NCBI RefSeq assembly: GCF_000718785.1
Contig: NZ_JOCA01000023.1
Span: forward strand, 62,001 to 126,000
Length of the DNA stretch: 64,000 nt
Source: Streptomyces sp. NRRL WC-3626
GTDB taxonomy: Bacteria > Actinomycetota > Actinomycetes > Streptomycetales > Streptomycetaceae
Reading direction: 5' to 3'
Below are positions 18,085-28,207 of this stretch, piece by piece (the first letter of the stretch is position 1; each line of letters begins with the position of its first letter). Position numbers and translations under genes: made by a program. The notes beneath the pieces were generated by a model that saw only the letters and a list, made by a program, of their open reading frames with translations, made no database searches and was not told the origin of the DNA.

Positions 18085-18960
18085 TCACAACAGGCCGACG
18101 GCCGTGTCCACCGCGGTCTCCACACTTCCCTCCGCCGGATAGAGCAGCGAGCGGCCGACGACCATCCCCATCACGGTCGGCAGCCGCAGCGCCTTGCCCC
18201 ACCGCTCGTACGCCGCCTCCTGGTCGCCGACCTCGCCGCCGAGGAGTACGACGGGCAGCGTCGAGGCCGCCAGCACCTCCGGCATCGCCTCGACGTCGTC
18301 GGTGACGGGGAGCTTCAGCCAGGTGTAGGCGGAGGTGCCGCCCAGACCGGAGGCGATGGCGATGGAGCGGGTGACGGCCTCGGCGGACAGGTCGTTGCGG
18401 ACCCGGCCGTCCACCCGGCGCGAGATGAACGGCTCCACGAACACCGGCAGCCGGCGCTCGGCCATCGCGTCCACCGCGCGGGCCGAGGACTCCAGGGTGG
18501 CCAGCGAGCCCGGGTCGTCGTAGTCGATACGGACCAGCAGCTTGCCCGCGTCGAAGCCCATCCGCGCGATGTCCTCGGCGCGGTGGCCGGTGAAGCGGTC
18601 GTCCATCTCGAAGGACGCGCCGGCCAGACCGCCCCGGTTCATCGAACCCATGACGACCTTGTTCTCCAGCACCCCGAGGAGCAGCAGGTCCTCCAGGATG
18701 TCGGCCGTGGCCAGCACCCCGTCGACGCCCGGCCGGGACAGCGCGATGCAGAGACGTTCCAGCAGATCGGCGCGGTGGGCCATGGCCAGCCGCCGGTCAC
18801 CGATGCCGAGCGCCCCCCGGGCGGGGTGGTCGGCGGCCACGATCATCAGCCGGCCGCTGTCGCCGATCAGCGGGCGGCGCGCCCGGCGGGCGGCCGCCTC
18901 GGCGACGGCCTCCGGATTGCGGGCCCGGACCGCGGTGAGGTCGGGGATGCTGAGATTCAA
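18085..18960 (-). CDS. Cgl0159-family (beta/alpha)8 aldolase of inositol catabolism
   Basis: A 291-residue protein related to Cgl0159 of Corynebacterium and to the DUF2090 domain that follows the kinase domain in many two-domain IolC proteins. It is often annotated as deoxyribose-phosphate aldolase. Features include LMIVAADHPARGALGIG near the N-terminus, a Lys-containing strand AGKLLVRIDYDDPGS, and PVVLLGGEVGDQEAAYERWGKAL. The inferred role is cleavage of 2-deoxy-5-keto-gluconate-6-phosphate to dihydroxyacetone phosphate and malonate semialdehyde. The TTG start at 18960 follows GGAG by 8 bp. It sits directly after iolC. Confidence 0.75.
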   Translation of the reverse strand: MNLSIPDLTAVRARNPEAVAEAAARRARRPLIGDSGRLMIVAADHPARGALGIGDRRLAMAHRADLLERLCIALSRPGVDGVLATADILEDLLLLGVLENKVVMGSMNRGGLAGASFEMDDRFTGHRAEDIARMGFDAGKLLVRIDYDDPGSLATLESSARAVDAMAERRLPVFVEPFISRRVDGRVRNDLSAEAVTRSIAIASGLGGTSAYTWLKLPVTDDVEAMPEVLAASTLPVVLLGGEVGDQEAAYERWGKALRLPTVMGMVVGRSLLYPAEGSVETAVDTAVGLL

Positions 18961-18973
18961 GGAAGGGCTCCGT

Positions 18974-19966
18974 TCAGGACTGGCTCGGCAGGTCCGCCGG
19001 GACCGGCGGGGCGGACCGCGCGAGAAGGTCCGCGACCTCCCGCCCGGTCGGCATGGCGGACGAACAGGCGAGGCGCGAGGCGACGAGGGCGCCGGCGGCG
19101 TTGGCGTGGCGCATGGTCCGCTCCAGGTCCCAGCCGGAGAGCAGACCGTGGCAGAGCGAACCGCCGAAGGCGTCACCCGCGCCGAGACCGTTGACCACCT
19201 CGACCGGCACCGGGGGTACCTCGGCCCGGGTGCCGTCGCGATGCACCGCCAGCACACCGCGCGGGCCCTGCTTGACCACGGCCAGTTCCACACCGGCCGC
19301 CAGCAGCGCCCGCGCGCACGCCTCCGGTTCACGCACCCCGGTGGCGATCTCGCACTCGTCGAGGTTGCCGACCGCGACCGTGGCATGCCGCAGCGCCTCG
19401 CGGTAGTAGGGGCGGGCCTGGTCCGGGTCGCGCCAGAACATCGGGCGCCAGTCCAGGTCGAAGACGGTCGTCCCGGCCCGGGCGCGGGCCTCCAGGGCGG
19501 CGAGGGTGGCCGAGCGGCTCGGTTCCTCGCTCAGACCCGTGCCGGTGATCCAGAAGATCCCGGCCGCGCGTACGGCGGCCAGGTCCAGCTCGTCGGCGTG
19601 GATCTCCAGGTCCGGGGCCTTGGGGCGGCGGTAGAAGTACAGGGGGAAGTCGTCCGGCGGGAAGATCTCGCAGAAGGTGAGCGGGGTCGGGTACGCGGAG
19701 ACCGGGGTGACCCAGCGGTCGTCCACGCCGAACTCATGCAGAGCCTCGTGCAGGAACGTGCCGAAGGGGTCGTCACCGGTGCGGGTGACGATCGCCACGG
19801 AACGGCCCAGCCGGGCGGCCGCAACCGCGACATTCGCGGCCGATCCGCCCAGGAATTTCCCGAAAGTCTCCACCCGCGCCAGCGGAACCCCGGTCTCCAG
19901 TGGATAAAGATCGACCCCGATGCGTCCCATGGTGATCAGGTCGAAATATGGTGGTGAGTCGGCCAT
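18974..19966 (-). CDS. iolC: 5-dehydro-2-deoxygluconokinase
   Basis: A 330-residue PfkB-family kinase that phosphorylates 2-deoxy-5-keto-gluconate. The substrate-binding FGKFLGGSAANVAVAAARLG is at residues 36-55, and the ATP/anion-hole motif VNGLGAGDAFGGSL with catalytic Asp is near residue 255. The N-terminal ITMGRIGVDLYP is typical of IolC. It is the first gene of the minus-strand operon, facing the divergent importer across a 308-bp promoter region. Confidence 0.92.
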   Translation of the reverse strand: MADSPPYFDLITMGRIGVDLYPLETGVPLARVETFGKFLGGSAANVAVAAARLGRSVAIVTRTGDDPFGTFLHEALHEFGVDDRWVTPVSAYPTPLTFCEIFPPDDFPLYFYRRPKAPDLEIHADELDLAAVRAAGIFWITGTGLSEEPSRSATLAALEARARAGTTVFDLDWRPMFWRDPDQARPYYREALRHATVAVGNLDECEIATGVREPEACARALLAAGVELAVVKQGPRGVLAVHRDGTRAEVPPVPVEVVNGLGAGDAFGGSLCHGLLSGWDLERTMRHANAAGALVASRLACSSAMPTGREVADLLARSAPPVPADLPSQS

Positions 19967-20056
19967 TGAGCGACGCCTCTCGAGCTACTGGGGATGCGGG
20001 TCCCAAAGCGCCCTGCCACGGTGGGGACGTGGATTCCAGGGACCTGCCACCCCACA

Positions 20057-20086
20057 GGTGTAGGTCTCCGAGGGCGGCGATGTCAA
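20057..20086 (-). promoter_or_regulatory. Promoter of the iolC-aldolase-iolB-iolD operon
   Basis: Reading leftwards, TTGACA (20086-20081) and TACACC (20062-20057) are separated by 18 bp, about 90 bp before the iolC start. The -35 element directly abuts the candidate operator at 20089-20101. Confidence 0.5.
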
Positions 20087-20088
20087 TA

Positions 20089-20101
20089 GTTTGTACTTAC
20101 A
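20089..20101. promoter_or_regulatory. Candidate operator shared with the LacI/oxygenase promoter region
   Basis: GTTTGTACTTACA holds the dyad TGTA-CT-TACA. A copy with one change, GTTTGTACTGACA, occurs on the minus strand at 29442-29430. The site touches the leftward -35 hexamer, so binding should affect the iol operon. Confidence 0.45.
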
Positions 20102-20138
20102 TTCGGACTAGTACGTGAACTGATGTCTTAACAAAGTA

Positions 20139-20167
20139 TTGACAGCGGAGGCTTCTGGGGATTGGAT
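20139..20167 (+). promoter_or_regulatory. Promoter of the inositol-type importer operon
   Basis: TTGACA (20139-20144) and TTGGAT (20162-20167) with a 17-bp spacer point rightwards. A start near 20174 would give a leader of about 100 bases before the lipoprotein gene. Confidence 0.5.
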
Positions 20168-20274
20168 CGCGTCCCAGCATGACCGCCGTGTTCTATGGCA
20201 CACCCGGACTTCCGAGGCACCGGATCCTCGGACTCCCGCCCTTTCCCCGCGTAGCACAGTGAGGTGCAGGACAG

Positions 20275-21294
20275 ATGGACCGCTCTTCGCACACCCGCTC
20301 CCGCAGAATCGCGCCGTTCGTCGCGGTCGCGGCGGCAGCCACCCTGGCCCTCGCCGGCTGCTCCAGTGACTCCGGCGGCAAGAAGTCCGAGGAGGGTGGA
20401 GCCGACGCGTCGGCGGGCAAGGCGAACACGCCCCGTATGAAGGTCGCCCTCGTCACCCACCAGGCGCCCGGCGACACCTTCTGGGACATCGTGCGCAAGG
20501 GCGCCGAGGCCGCCGCCGCCAAGGACAACATCGACCTCGTCTACTCCGCCGACCCGAACGCCGGCAGCCAGGCCACCCTGGTGCAGAACGCGATCGACCA
20601 GAAGGTCGACGGCATCGCGGTCACGCTTGCCAAGCCGGACGCGCTGAAGGCCGTCATAGCCAAGGCCAACGCGGCGGACATCCCCGTCGTCGGCCTCAAC
20701 TCCGGCCTGACCGACTGGAAGGACCTCGACCTGCTCGAGTTCTTCGGCCAGGACGAGTCCGTCGCGGGCGAGGCGTTCGGCAAGAAGCTGAACGAGGTCG
20801 GCGCCAAGAACGCCGTCTGCGTCATCCACGAGCAGGGCAACGTCGGCCTGACCCAGCGCTGCGACGGCGTGAAGAAGACCTTCGAGGGCGAGACCCAGAT
20901 CCTCAACGTCAACGGCACCGACATGCCGTCCGTGAAGTCGACCATCACCGCCAAGCTGAAGCAGGACTCCGCCATCGACTACGTCGTCACCCTCGGCGCG
21001 CCCTTCGCGCCGACCGCGGTGCAGTCGGTGGGCGACGCGGGCAGCAAGGCGAAGGTCGCCACCTTCGACCTCAACAAGGAGCTCACCAAGTCGATCTCGG
21101 GCGGCGACATCGAGTTCGCCGTGGACCAGCAGCCCTACCTGCAGGGCTACCTCGCCGTCGACGGCCTGTGGCTCTACAAGAACAACGGCAACTACAGCGG
21201 CGGCGGCGAGCAGCCGGTGCTGACCGGCCCGGCGTTCGTCGACAAGTCCAACGTCGACGCGGTCTCCGAGTACGCCGCGAAGGGCACTCGGTGA
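20275..21294 (+). CDS. Sugar (inositol-type) ABC transporter substrate-binding lipoprotein
   Basis: A 339-residue periplasmic-binding-protein family 1 (RbsB/Peripla_BP_4) lipoprotein. The lipobox LALAGC puts the lipidated Cys at residue 29, followed by a flexible Ser/Gly/Asp linker. The binding domain begins KVALVTHQAPGDTFWDIVRKGAEAAA and shows GIAVTLAKPDALKAVI and VVGLNSG, the ribose/inositol-binding pattern. The gene stop overlaps the permease start (TGATG at 21292-21296). Its divergence from iolC-B-D suggests myo-inositol or a related cyclitol as substrate. Confidence 0.88.
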   Translation: MDRSSHTRSRRIAPFVAVAAAATLALAGCSSDSGGKKSEEGGADASAGKANTPRMKVALVTHQAPGDTFWDIVRKGAEAAAAKDNIDLVYSADPNAGSQATLVQNAIDQKVDGIAVTLAKPDALKAVIAKANAADIPVVGLNSGLTDWKDLDLLEFFGQDESVAGEAFGKKLNEVGAKNAVCVIHEQGNVGLTQRCDGVKKTFEGETQILNVNGTDMPSVKSTITAKLKQDSAIDYVVTLGAPFAPTAVQSVGDAGSKAKVATFDLNKELTKSISGGDIEFAVDQQPYLQGYLAVDGLWLYKNNGNYSGGGEQPVLTGPAFVDKSNVDAVSEYAAKGTR

Positions 21295-22370
21295 TGAGCA
21301 TGGCCCAACAGGCTGAGCCGGCGGTGACCCCACCGCCGGCCCCCGGCCCGAAACAGAGCGACGGCCGCACCCGGCGCCGCCCGCTCGCACTGCGGCTCCT
21401 GGCCCGCCCCGAGGTGGGCGTGTTCCTCGGAGCCGTGGCCGTCATGGTGTTCTTCCTGATCACCGCGGCGCCGATGCGCGACGGCAGCTCCATGGCGAAC
21501 ATCCTGTACCAGTCGTCCGTCATCGGGATCATGGCGCTGCCCGTGGCCCTGCTGATGATCGGCGGCGAGTTCGACCTCTCGGCCGGTGTCGCCGTCGTGA
21601 CCTCGGCACTGACCGCGAGCATGCTCAGCTACCAGCTCACCCTGAACGTGTGGGTGGGCGTGATCGTCGCCCTGGTGGTCTCCCTGGCCATCGGCGCCTT
21701 CAACGGCTGGCTGCTGGTCAGGACGGGGCTGCCCAGCTTCCTGGTCACCCTCGGCACCTTCCTGATCCTGCAGGGCGTGAACCTGGCGGTGACCAAGCTC
21801 GTCACCGGCAACGTCGCGACCGACAGCATCGCCGACATGGAGGGCTTCGACCAGGCCAAGGCCCTCTTCGCCTCCAGCTTCGACCTCGGCGGCGTCCAGG
21901 TGAAGATCACCGTGGTGTGGTGGTTCGTCTTCGCCGCCCTCGCCACCTGGGTACTGCTGCGCACCAAGTACGGCAACTGGATCTTCGCCGTCGGCGGCAA
22001 CAAGGAGAGCGCCCGCGCGGTCGGCGTCCCGGTCACCTTCACCAAGATCTCCCTGTTCATGCTGGTCGGCTTCGGCGCATGGTTCGTCGGCATGCACAAC
22101 CTGTTCTCCTTCAACACCGTGCAGTCCGGCGAGGGCGTGGGCCAGGAGCTCATCTACATCGCCGCCGCCGTCATCGGCGGCTGTCTGCTGACCGGCGGCG
22201 CCGGCAGCGCGATCGGCCCGGTCTTCGGCGCCTTCATGTTCGGCATGGTGCAGCAGGGCATCGTCTACGCCGGCTGGAACCCGGACTGGTTCAAGGCCTT
22301 CCTCGGCGTGATGCTGCTCGGCGCCGTCCTCATCAATCTGTGGGTCCAGCGCCAGGCGACCCGGAGGTGA
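21294..22370 (+). CDS. Sugar ABC transporter permease (RbsC type)
   Basis: A 358-residue integral membrane protein with about nine to ten hydrophobic segments, of the BPD_transp_2 family that carries ribose, xylose and inositol. Characteristic stretches are [20 protein letters not shown], a conserved feature of the family, [21 protein letters not shown] and [20 protein letters not shown], the cytoplasmic coupling loop. The start ATG at 21294 shares its A with the stop of the upstream gene. Confidence 0.9.
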   Translation: MSMAQQAEPAVTPPPAPGPKQSDGRTRRRPLALRLLARPEVGVFLGAVAVMVFFLITAAPMRDGSSMANILYQSSVIGIMALPVALLMIGGEFDLSAGVAVVTSALTASMLSYQLTLNVWVGVIVALVVSLAIGAFNGWLLVRTGLPSFLVTLGTFLILQGVNLAVTKLVTGNVATDSIADMEGFDQAKALFASSFDLGGVQVKITVVWWFVFAALATWVLLRTKYGNWIFAVGGNKESARAVGVPVTFTKISLFMLVGFGAWFVGMHNLFSFNTVQSGEGVGQELIYIAAAVIGGCLLTGGAGSAIGPVFGAFMFGMVQQGIVYAGWNPDWFKAFLGVMLLGAVLINLWVQRQATRR

Positions 22371-22375
22371 CCGAA

Positions 22376-23263
<888 letters not shown>

Positions 23264-23264
23264 C

Positions 23265-24167
23265 ATGGCAGTCGCGCTCGACCGCATCCGGGTCGGTTCC
23301 GCCCCCGACTCCTGGGGCGTCTGGTTCCCCGACGACCCGCAGCAGGTGCCCTGGCAGCGCTTCCTCGACGAGGTCGCCGAGGCCGGCTACTCCTGGATCG
23401 AACTCGGCCCCTACGGCTACCTCCCCACCGACCCGGCACGCCTCGGCGACGAGGTGAAGAAGCGCGGCCTCAAGGTCTCCGCCGGCACCATCTTCTGCGG
23501 ACTGCACCGCGGTCCCTCCGAATGGGACAGCACCTGGGAACAGGTCAGCCGCGTCGCCGCCCTCACCCAGGCCATGGACGCGAAGCATCTGGTGGTCATC
23601 CCGTCCTTCTGGCGCGACGACAAGACCGCCGAGATCCTCGAGGAGCCCGAACTCACCACCGAGCAGTGGGGCCACCTCACCCGGGGCATGGAACGCCTCG
23701 GCCGCGAGGTGAAGGACACGTACGGCCTGGACATCGTCGTCCACCCGCACGCCGACACCCACATCGACACCGAGGAGCACGTCGAGCGCTTCCTCGACTC
23801 GACCGACTCCGACCTGGTCGACCTCTGCCTGGACACCGGCCACTACGCCTACTGCGGCGGCGACAGCGTCAAGCTGATCGAGACCTACGGCGAACGCATC
23901 GGCTACCTCCACCTCAAGCAGGTCGACCCGGAGATCCTCGCCGACGTCGTCAAGAACGAGGTCCCGTTCGGACCGGCCGTGCAGCGCGGGGTGATGTGCG
24001 AACCGCCCGCCGGCGTTCCCGAGCTGGGCCCGGTCCTCACGGCCGCGCAGAAGCTGGGCGTCGACCTGTTCGCCATCGTCGAGCAGGACATGTACCCCTG
24101 CGAACCGGACAAGCCGCTCCCCATCGCCGTACGCACCCGCAAGTTCCTCCGCTCCTGCGGCGCCTGA
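23265..24167 (+). CDS. Sugar phosphate isomerase/epimerase (IolE/IolI-like TIM barrel)
   Basis: A 300-residue AP endonuclease-2 type TIM barrel that starts one base after the upstream stop. Metal-site candidates are [10 protein letters not shown] (Glu), [11 protein letters not shown] (His), [15 protein letters not shown] (Asp, His), YLHLKQVDP (His) and FAIVEQDMY (Glu). The N-terminal [12 protein letters not shown] resembles inosose dehydratase and isomerase proteins of actinomycetes. The inferred role is dehydration of scyllo-inosose (IolE) or isomerisation of inosose (IolI); sequence alone does not separate these. Confidence 0.75.
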   Translation: MAVALDRIRVGSAPDSWGVWFPDDPQQVPWQRFLDEVAEAGYSWIELGPYGYLPTDPARLGDEVKKRGLKVSAGTIFCGLHRGPSEWDSTWEQVSRVAALTQAMDAKHLVVIPSFWRDDKTAEILEEPELTTEQWGHLTRGMERLGREVKDTYGLDIVVHPHADTHIDTEEHVERFLDSTDSDLVDLCLDTGHYAYCGGDSVKLIETYGERIGYLHLKQVDPEILADVVKNEVPFGPAVQRGVMCEPPAGVPELGPVLTAAQKLGVDLFAIVEQDMYPCEPDKPLPIAVRTRKFLRSCGA

Positions 24168-24184
24168 CGAACCGGAGGGACACG

Positions 24185-25204
24185 ATGAGCCGGCGCGAAC
24201 CGCTCGGTGTCGCCGTCATCGGCACCGGCCGTATGGGCGCGGACCATGTACGCCGGATCGACCGGGTGGTCAGCGGCGCGCGGGTCACCGCCGTCGTGGA
24301 CCTCGACGCCCGGCGCGCCGAGGCCGCCGCCGCGGGCATCGACGGCTGCGGTGTCCACACCGACCCGGCCGCCGCGATGGCGGCGGCCGACGTCGACGCC
24401 GTGCTCATCGCCTCCTCCGGACCGGCCCACGAGGCGGCCCTGCTCTCCGCCTTCGAGCGAGATCTGCCGGTGCTGTGCGAGAAGCCGCTCACTCCGGACG
24501 CGGCGTCCGCGCTGCGCGTCATGGAGGCCGAAGCGGCCCTCGGGCACCGCCGGGTGCAGGTCGGGTTCATGCGCCGCTACGACGCCGAGTACGTGCGGCT
24601 CAAGGCGCTGCTGGAGACGGGGGAGCTGGGGCGGCCGCTGATGCTGCACAACCGGCACCGCAATGTGGCGAGCGCGCCGTTCTTCACGAGCGGGATGCTC
24701 ATCACCGACTCCGTGGCCCATGAGGTGGACGCCACACGGTGGCTGCTCGGGCATGAGATCGCCGCAGTGACGGTACTGCGGCCCACGCCGTCCGCGGGAG
24801 CGCCCGACGGGCTGCTCGATCCGCAGTTCGTCGTGCTGGAGACGGACGGGGGCGCGCTGTCCGACGTCGAGATCTTCGTCAACTGCGGTTTCGGCTACCA
24901 GGTACAGGCCGAGGTGGTCTGCGAACGCGGCACCGCCCGCATCGGCGACGGGCACGCGCTGGTCACCAACCTGGGCGGCCGCTGGGGCGGCGCGATCGCC
25001 CAGGACTGGACCGAACGCTTCGCGCAGGCGTACGACGACGAGGTCCAGGCCTGGGTCGACGCGACCCGGCGCGGTGAGGTGACGGGGCCGAGCACGTGGG
25101 ACGGCTACGCCGCGGCGGCGGTGTGCGAGGCGGGGGTACGGGCGCTGGACACCGGCGGCCGCGTGGAGGTCGACCTGGTCGAGCGGCCCGAGCTGTACAA
25201 GTAG
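24185..25204 (+). CDS. Gfo/Idh/MocA-family inositol 2-dehydrogenase-like oxidoreductase
   Basis: A 339-residue NAD(P)-dependent dehydrogenase. The N-terminal Rossmann motif is [16 protein letters not shown]. The family EKP motif is [10 protein letters not shown], and the catalytic region is [19 protein letters not shown], with Asp and His in the IolG arrangement. It closes the importer operon, 17 bp after the isomerase gene. It is probably the first oxidation step on the imported cyclitol. Three more paralogues lie downstream, so individual substrates are uncertain. Confidence 0.8.
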   Translation: MSRREPLGVAVIGTGRMGADHVRRIDRVVSGARVTAVVDLDARRAEAAAAGIDGCGVHTDPAAAMAAADVDAVLIASSGPAHEAALLSAFERDLPVLCEKPLTPDAASALRVMEAEAALGHRRVQVGFMRRYDAEYVRLKALLETGELGRPLMLHNRHRNVASAPFFTSGMLITDSVAHEVDATRWLLGHEIAAVTVLRPTPSAGAPDGLLDPQFVVLETDGGALSDVEIFVNCGFGYQVQAEVVCERGTARIGDGHALVTNLGGRWGGAIAQDWTERFAQAYDDEVQAWVDATRRGEVTGPSTWDGYAAAAVCEAGVRALDTGGRVEVDLVERPELYK

Positions 25205-25341
25205 CACCTTCCGCCGCTGTGGGCAGTCGTTCCGCAGGGCGATGGGGGCACCTCCCCCGCCTTTCAGGCAAGGGGGGAGGGTGGGCACAGCCAACAACGC
25301 GGGGCACCGTTCAACAAGGCCCCGCTGTACGGGCGTAGTGG
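25205..25341. repeat. Streptomyces-type intergenic palindrome between convergent operons
   Basis: This non-coding stretch has a G-rich/C-rich hairpin (GGGGGCACCTCCCCCGCC...GGGGGGAGGGTGGGCAC), of a kind found in many Streptomyces intergenic regions. It separates two convergent operons and probably acts as a terminator. Confidence 0.45.
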
Positions 25342-26358
25342 TCAGGCCGTGCTGCGAGGGCGCGGGGGCAGCCCCGCCGACTCGTAGCACGCGTCGATCA
25401 GCCGCATCGTCGCCACCGCGTCGTCCGCGTCCAGAGGAAGCGGCGCATCGGCGCGTACCCGGGCCGCGAACGCCTCCAGTTGGTACGCGTACGACGACCG
25501 GGTGCCGAGATGTTCCGTGCGTTCGCCGTCCGGGGTGCGGACGATGACTCGGTCGTCCTGCTGCGGAAGCACGAAGTTCGGGGCCGTCGCCTCGCCCCGG
25601 CTGCCGACGATCCGCATGCTCATCTCCAGCCGGTCGTACGCCATATGGCACCGCGCGCTGCCCGTCGCGCCGGACGGAAAGCCGAGGCCGGCGTCCAGCC
25701 ACTCGTCCACCCCCGGCGCCCCCGCACGCTCACCGGCCCGAGCCGACAGCACACGCGGCGCACCGCCCGCCCACGGCGCGAGCATCCGCAGCGCGTGCAC
25801 GCCGTAACAGCCCAGGTCCATCAGCGCACCGCCCGCCAGGGACAACGACCAGCGGGGGTCGGCGGCTTCCGGCGCGGGGATCGCCACCATGGCCTGTGCA
25901 TGCCGGAGTTCACCGAGCTCACCGGAGGCCAGCAGCTCGTGCAGCCGCCGCGTGACCGGATGGAACAGGTAGTGGAACGCCTCCATGAAGACCGCGCCCG
26001 ACCGGGCGGCCGCCTCCCGGACCTCCTCCGCCTCCGCCGCGTTGCTCGCCGACGGCTTCTCGCTCAGGACGTGCTTGCCCGCGGCCAGCGCCGCCAGATT
26101 CCACGGCCCGTGCAGGCCGTTGGCGAGCGGGTTGTAGACGACGTCGACCTCGGGGTCGGCCAGCAGCTCGGCGTACGAGCCGAGAGCCCGCTCCACGCCG
26201 TGGGCCGCGGCGAACGCCTCGGCGCGGGAGCGGTCGCGGGCGGCCACCGCGACCAGGCGGTGGCCGGTCGTCCGGGCCGGGACGACGAGGGAGCGCTCGG
26301 TGATCCGCGCGGCTCCCAGGACGCCGATACGCAGGGGTTCCCGGCCGGACTCGCTCAT
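25342..26358 (-). CDS. Gfo/Idh/MocA-family oxidoreductase
   Basis: A 338-residue NAD(P)-dependent sugar/cyclitol dehydrogenase. It has an N-terminal Rossmann motif IGVLGAARITERSLV, the EKP motif KHVLSEKPSASN, and the C-terminal GGALMDLGCYGVHALRML containing the Asp-X3-Tyr/His region. The AARI version of the fingerprint and ALMDLGCY place it with glucose-fructose oxidoreductase / D-xylose dehydrogenase-like members rather than classical IolG. Its ATG overlaps the stop of the upstream dehydrogenase (ATGA, 26355-26358). Confidence 0.82.
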   Translation of the reverse strand: MSESGREPLRIGVLGAARITERSLVVPARTTGHRLVAVAARDRSRAEAFAAAHGVERALGSYAELLADPEVDVVYNPLANGLHGPWNLAALAAGKHVLSEKPSASNAAEAEEVREAAARSGAVFMEAFHYLFHPVTRRLHELLASGELGELRHAQAMVAIPAPEAADPRWSLSLAGGALMDLGCYGVHALRMLAPWAGGAPRVLSARAGERAGAPGVDEWLDAGLGFPSGATGSARCHMAYDRLEMSMRIVGSRGEATAPNFVLPQQDDRVIVRTPDGERTEHLGTRSSYAYQLEAFAARVRADAPLPLDADDAVATMRLIDACYESAGLPPRPRSTA

Positions 26359-27359
26359 GCCTGCCGTACCTCCTCGACGGTGACGGGACGGTGCTCGTGC
26401 AGGGACAGTGTGCACGCCTCCGCGATCCAGCCCGCTTCGAGGGCCTCCGCGATCGTGCACGGCGAGGGGCGGGAGCCCGCCACGACCTCGGTGAACGCGG
26501 TGAGTTCGGCGCGGTAGGCGTCCGTGAAGCGGTCCATGAAGAAGTCGTGCGGGGTGCCCGCCGGGAAGGTCGTGCCGGGCTCCACCGACCGCAGCGGCAG
26601 CTTTTCCTCCAGGCCCACCGCGATGGAGTCGGCGAAGCCGTGGAGTTCCATGCGGACGTCGTGACCGCGGCCGTTGTGGCGGCTGTTGGAGACCACCGCG
26701 AGGGTGCCGTCGTCGAGGGTGAGGACCGCGCCGGTCGTGTCGGCGTCGCCGGCCTCCCGGATGTAGTCGGCGCCCCGGTTGCCGCCGGCCGCGTACACCT
26801 CGGTCACCTCCCGGCCGGTCACCCAGCGGATGATGTCGAAGTCGTGCACCGAGCAGTCCCGGAAGATGCCCCCGGACGCGGCGACGTACGCGGCCGGCGG
26901 CGGCGCGGGGTCCAGCGTCGTCGAGCGCACGGTGTGCAGCTTGCCCAGCTCCCCGCTGCGTACGGCGGCCCGCGCGGCGACGAAACCGGCGTCGAAGCGG
27001 CGGTTGAAACCGATCTGGACCGGCACGTCACGGCCCCCGACGGCCTTCAGCACCTCCACGCCCTCGCCGATGGTGCGGGCCACGGGCTTCTCGCAGAAGA
27101 CGGGCACGCCCGCCTCCACACACGCCAGGATCAGCCCCGGGTGGGCGTCGGTCGCGGCGGCGACGACCACGCCGTCCACCCCGGCGGCGAGCAGGGCCTC
27201 GGGAGAGTCCGCGACCTCGGCGCCGAACCGCTCGGCGGCCGACTTCGCGGCGTCCGCGAACGGGTCGGAGACGACGAGGGACTCGACGGCGTCGAGCCCC
27301 GACAGGGTCTCGGCGTGGAAGGCGCCGATACGGCCGAGACCGAGGATTCCGATGCGCAT
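26355..27359 (-). CDS. Inositol 2-dehydrogenase-like oxidoreductase
   Basis: A 334-residue Gfo/Idh/MocA protein with the fingerprint IGILGLGRIGAFHAETL, EKP motif VFCEKPVARTI, and the catalytic region GGIFRDCSVHDFDIIRWVTGREV, where Asp and His sit as in myo-inositol dehydrogenase IolG. VQIGFNRRFDAGF is also IolG-like. It is the best match in the window to a true iolG. It lies in an SDR-dehydrogenase-dehydrogenase operon and overlaps the next gene by 4 bp. Confidence 0.82.
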   Translation of the reverse strand: MRIGILGLGRIGAFHAETLSGLDAVESLVVSDPFADAAKSAAERFGAEVADSPEALLAAGVDGVVVAAATDAHPGLILACVEAGVPVFCEKPVARTIGEGVEVLKAVGGRDVPVQIGFNRRFDAGFVAARAAVRSGELGKLHTVRSTTLDPAPPPAAYVAASGGIFRDCSVHDFDIIRWVTGREVTEVYAAGGNRGADYIREAGDADTTGAVLTLDDGTLAVVSNSRHNGRGHDVRMELHGFADSIAVGLEEKLPLRSVEPGTTFPAGTPHDFFMDRFTDAYRAELTAFTEVVAGSRPSPCTIAEALEAGWIAEACTLSLHEHRPVTVEEVRQA

Positions 27360-27412
27360 GGGGACGGTGCTCCTTGCTTGCGGGTACGAACGGGCGGAGA
27401 GGTGCGGGGAGA

Positions 27413-28189
27413 TCAGTCGAGGCCGCCGAGGACGTTCTGGTCCCAGTCGATCACGGAGCCGGTGACCACCCCGGAGCGGTCGGAGAGCAGCAGGACCACG
27501 AAGTCGGCGATCTCGTCCGGTTGGCCCAGCCTGCCCATCGGCAGCCGTGCGGCGGCCTGCTCCCTCCAGTCGTCCCCGGCGCCGTGGAAGGCGCGCTGGG
27601 TGGCGTCCTCGCCCTCGGTGGCGGTCCAGCCGATGTTCAGGCCGTTGATCCGGATCCGGTCCCAGCGGTGGGCGTGCGCCGCGTTCCGGGTGAGGCCGAT
27701 CAGCCCGGCCTTCGCGGCGACGTACGGCGCCAGGAACGGCTGTCCGCCGTGCGCCGAGGAGGTGATGACGTTGACGACGGTGCCGGGTGCCGCGCGCCGC
27801 ACCATGTCGGCGACGGCGGCCTGCATGGCGAAGAACGGCGCCTTGAGGTTGATCGCGATGTGCTCGTCGAACAGCTCGGGTGTGGTGTCGAGCAGGGTCC
27901 CGCGCGAGGTGAGGCCGGCGGAGTTCACCAGGCAGTCGATCCGCCCGTACGCCTCCGCCGTCCGCGTGACGGAGGCCTTGGCCTGTTCGGCGTCCGCGAG
28001 GTCGGCACGTACGAACATCGCCTTGCCGCCCGCGGCGGCCAGCTCGGCCACCAGTGCCTCACCCGGTTCGGCGCGCCGCCCGCTGACGGCCACGACCGCG
28101 CCCTCGCGGACCGCGGCCCGCGCGACGGCCGCGCCGACGCCCTGGCTGCCGCCGTTGACGAGGACGACCTTGTCGTCGAGAAGTCCCAT
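27413..28189 (-). CDS. SDR-family NAD(P)-dependent oxidoreductase
   Basis: A 258-residue short-chain dehydrogenase. The cofactor motif is VNGGSQGVGAAVA (TGxxxGxG type with Asn for Thr), NNAG appears as VNSAGLT, and the catalytic triad is S in VITSSAHGG, then Y and K in PYVAAKAGLIG. It would oxidise or reduce a hydroxyl/keto group of the cyclitol-type substrate handled by the neighbouring enzymes; the exact step is not known. Confidence 0.82.
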   Translation of the reverse strand: MGLLDDKVVLVNGGSQGVGAAVARAAVREGAVVAVSGRRAEPGEALVAELAAAGGKAMFVRADLADAEQAKASVTRTAEAYGRIDCLVNSAGLTSRGTLLDTTPELFDEHIAINLKAPFFAMQAAVADMVRRAAPGTVVNVITSSAHGGQPFLAPYVAAKAGLIGLTRNAAHAHRWDRIRINGLNIGWTATEGEDATQRAFHGAGDDWREQAAARLPMGRLGQPDEIADFVVLLLSDRSGVVTGSVIDWDQNVLGGLD

Positions 28190-28207
28190 GCCGGTCTCCG
28201 GGTCCCT

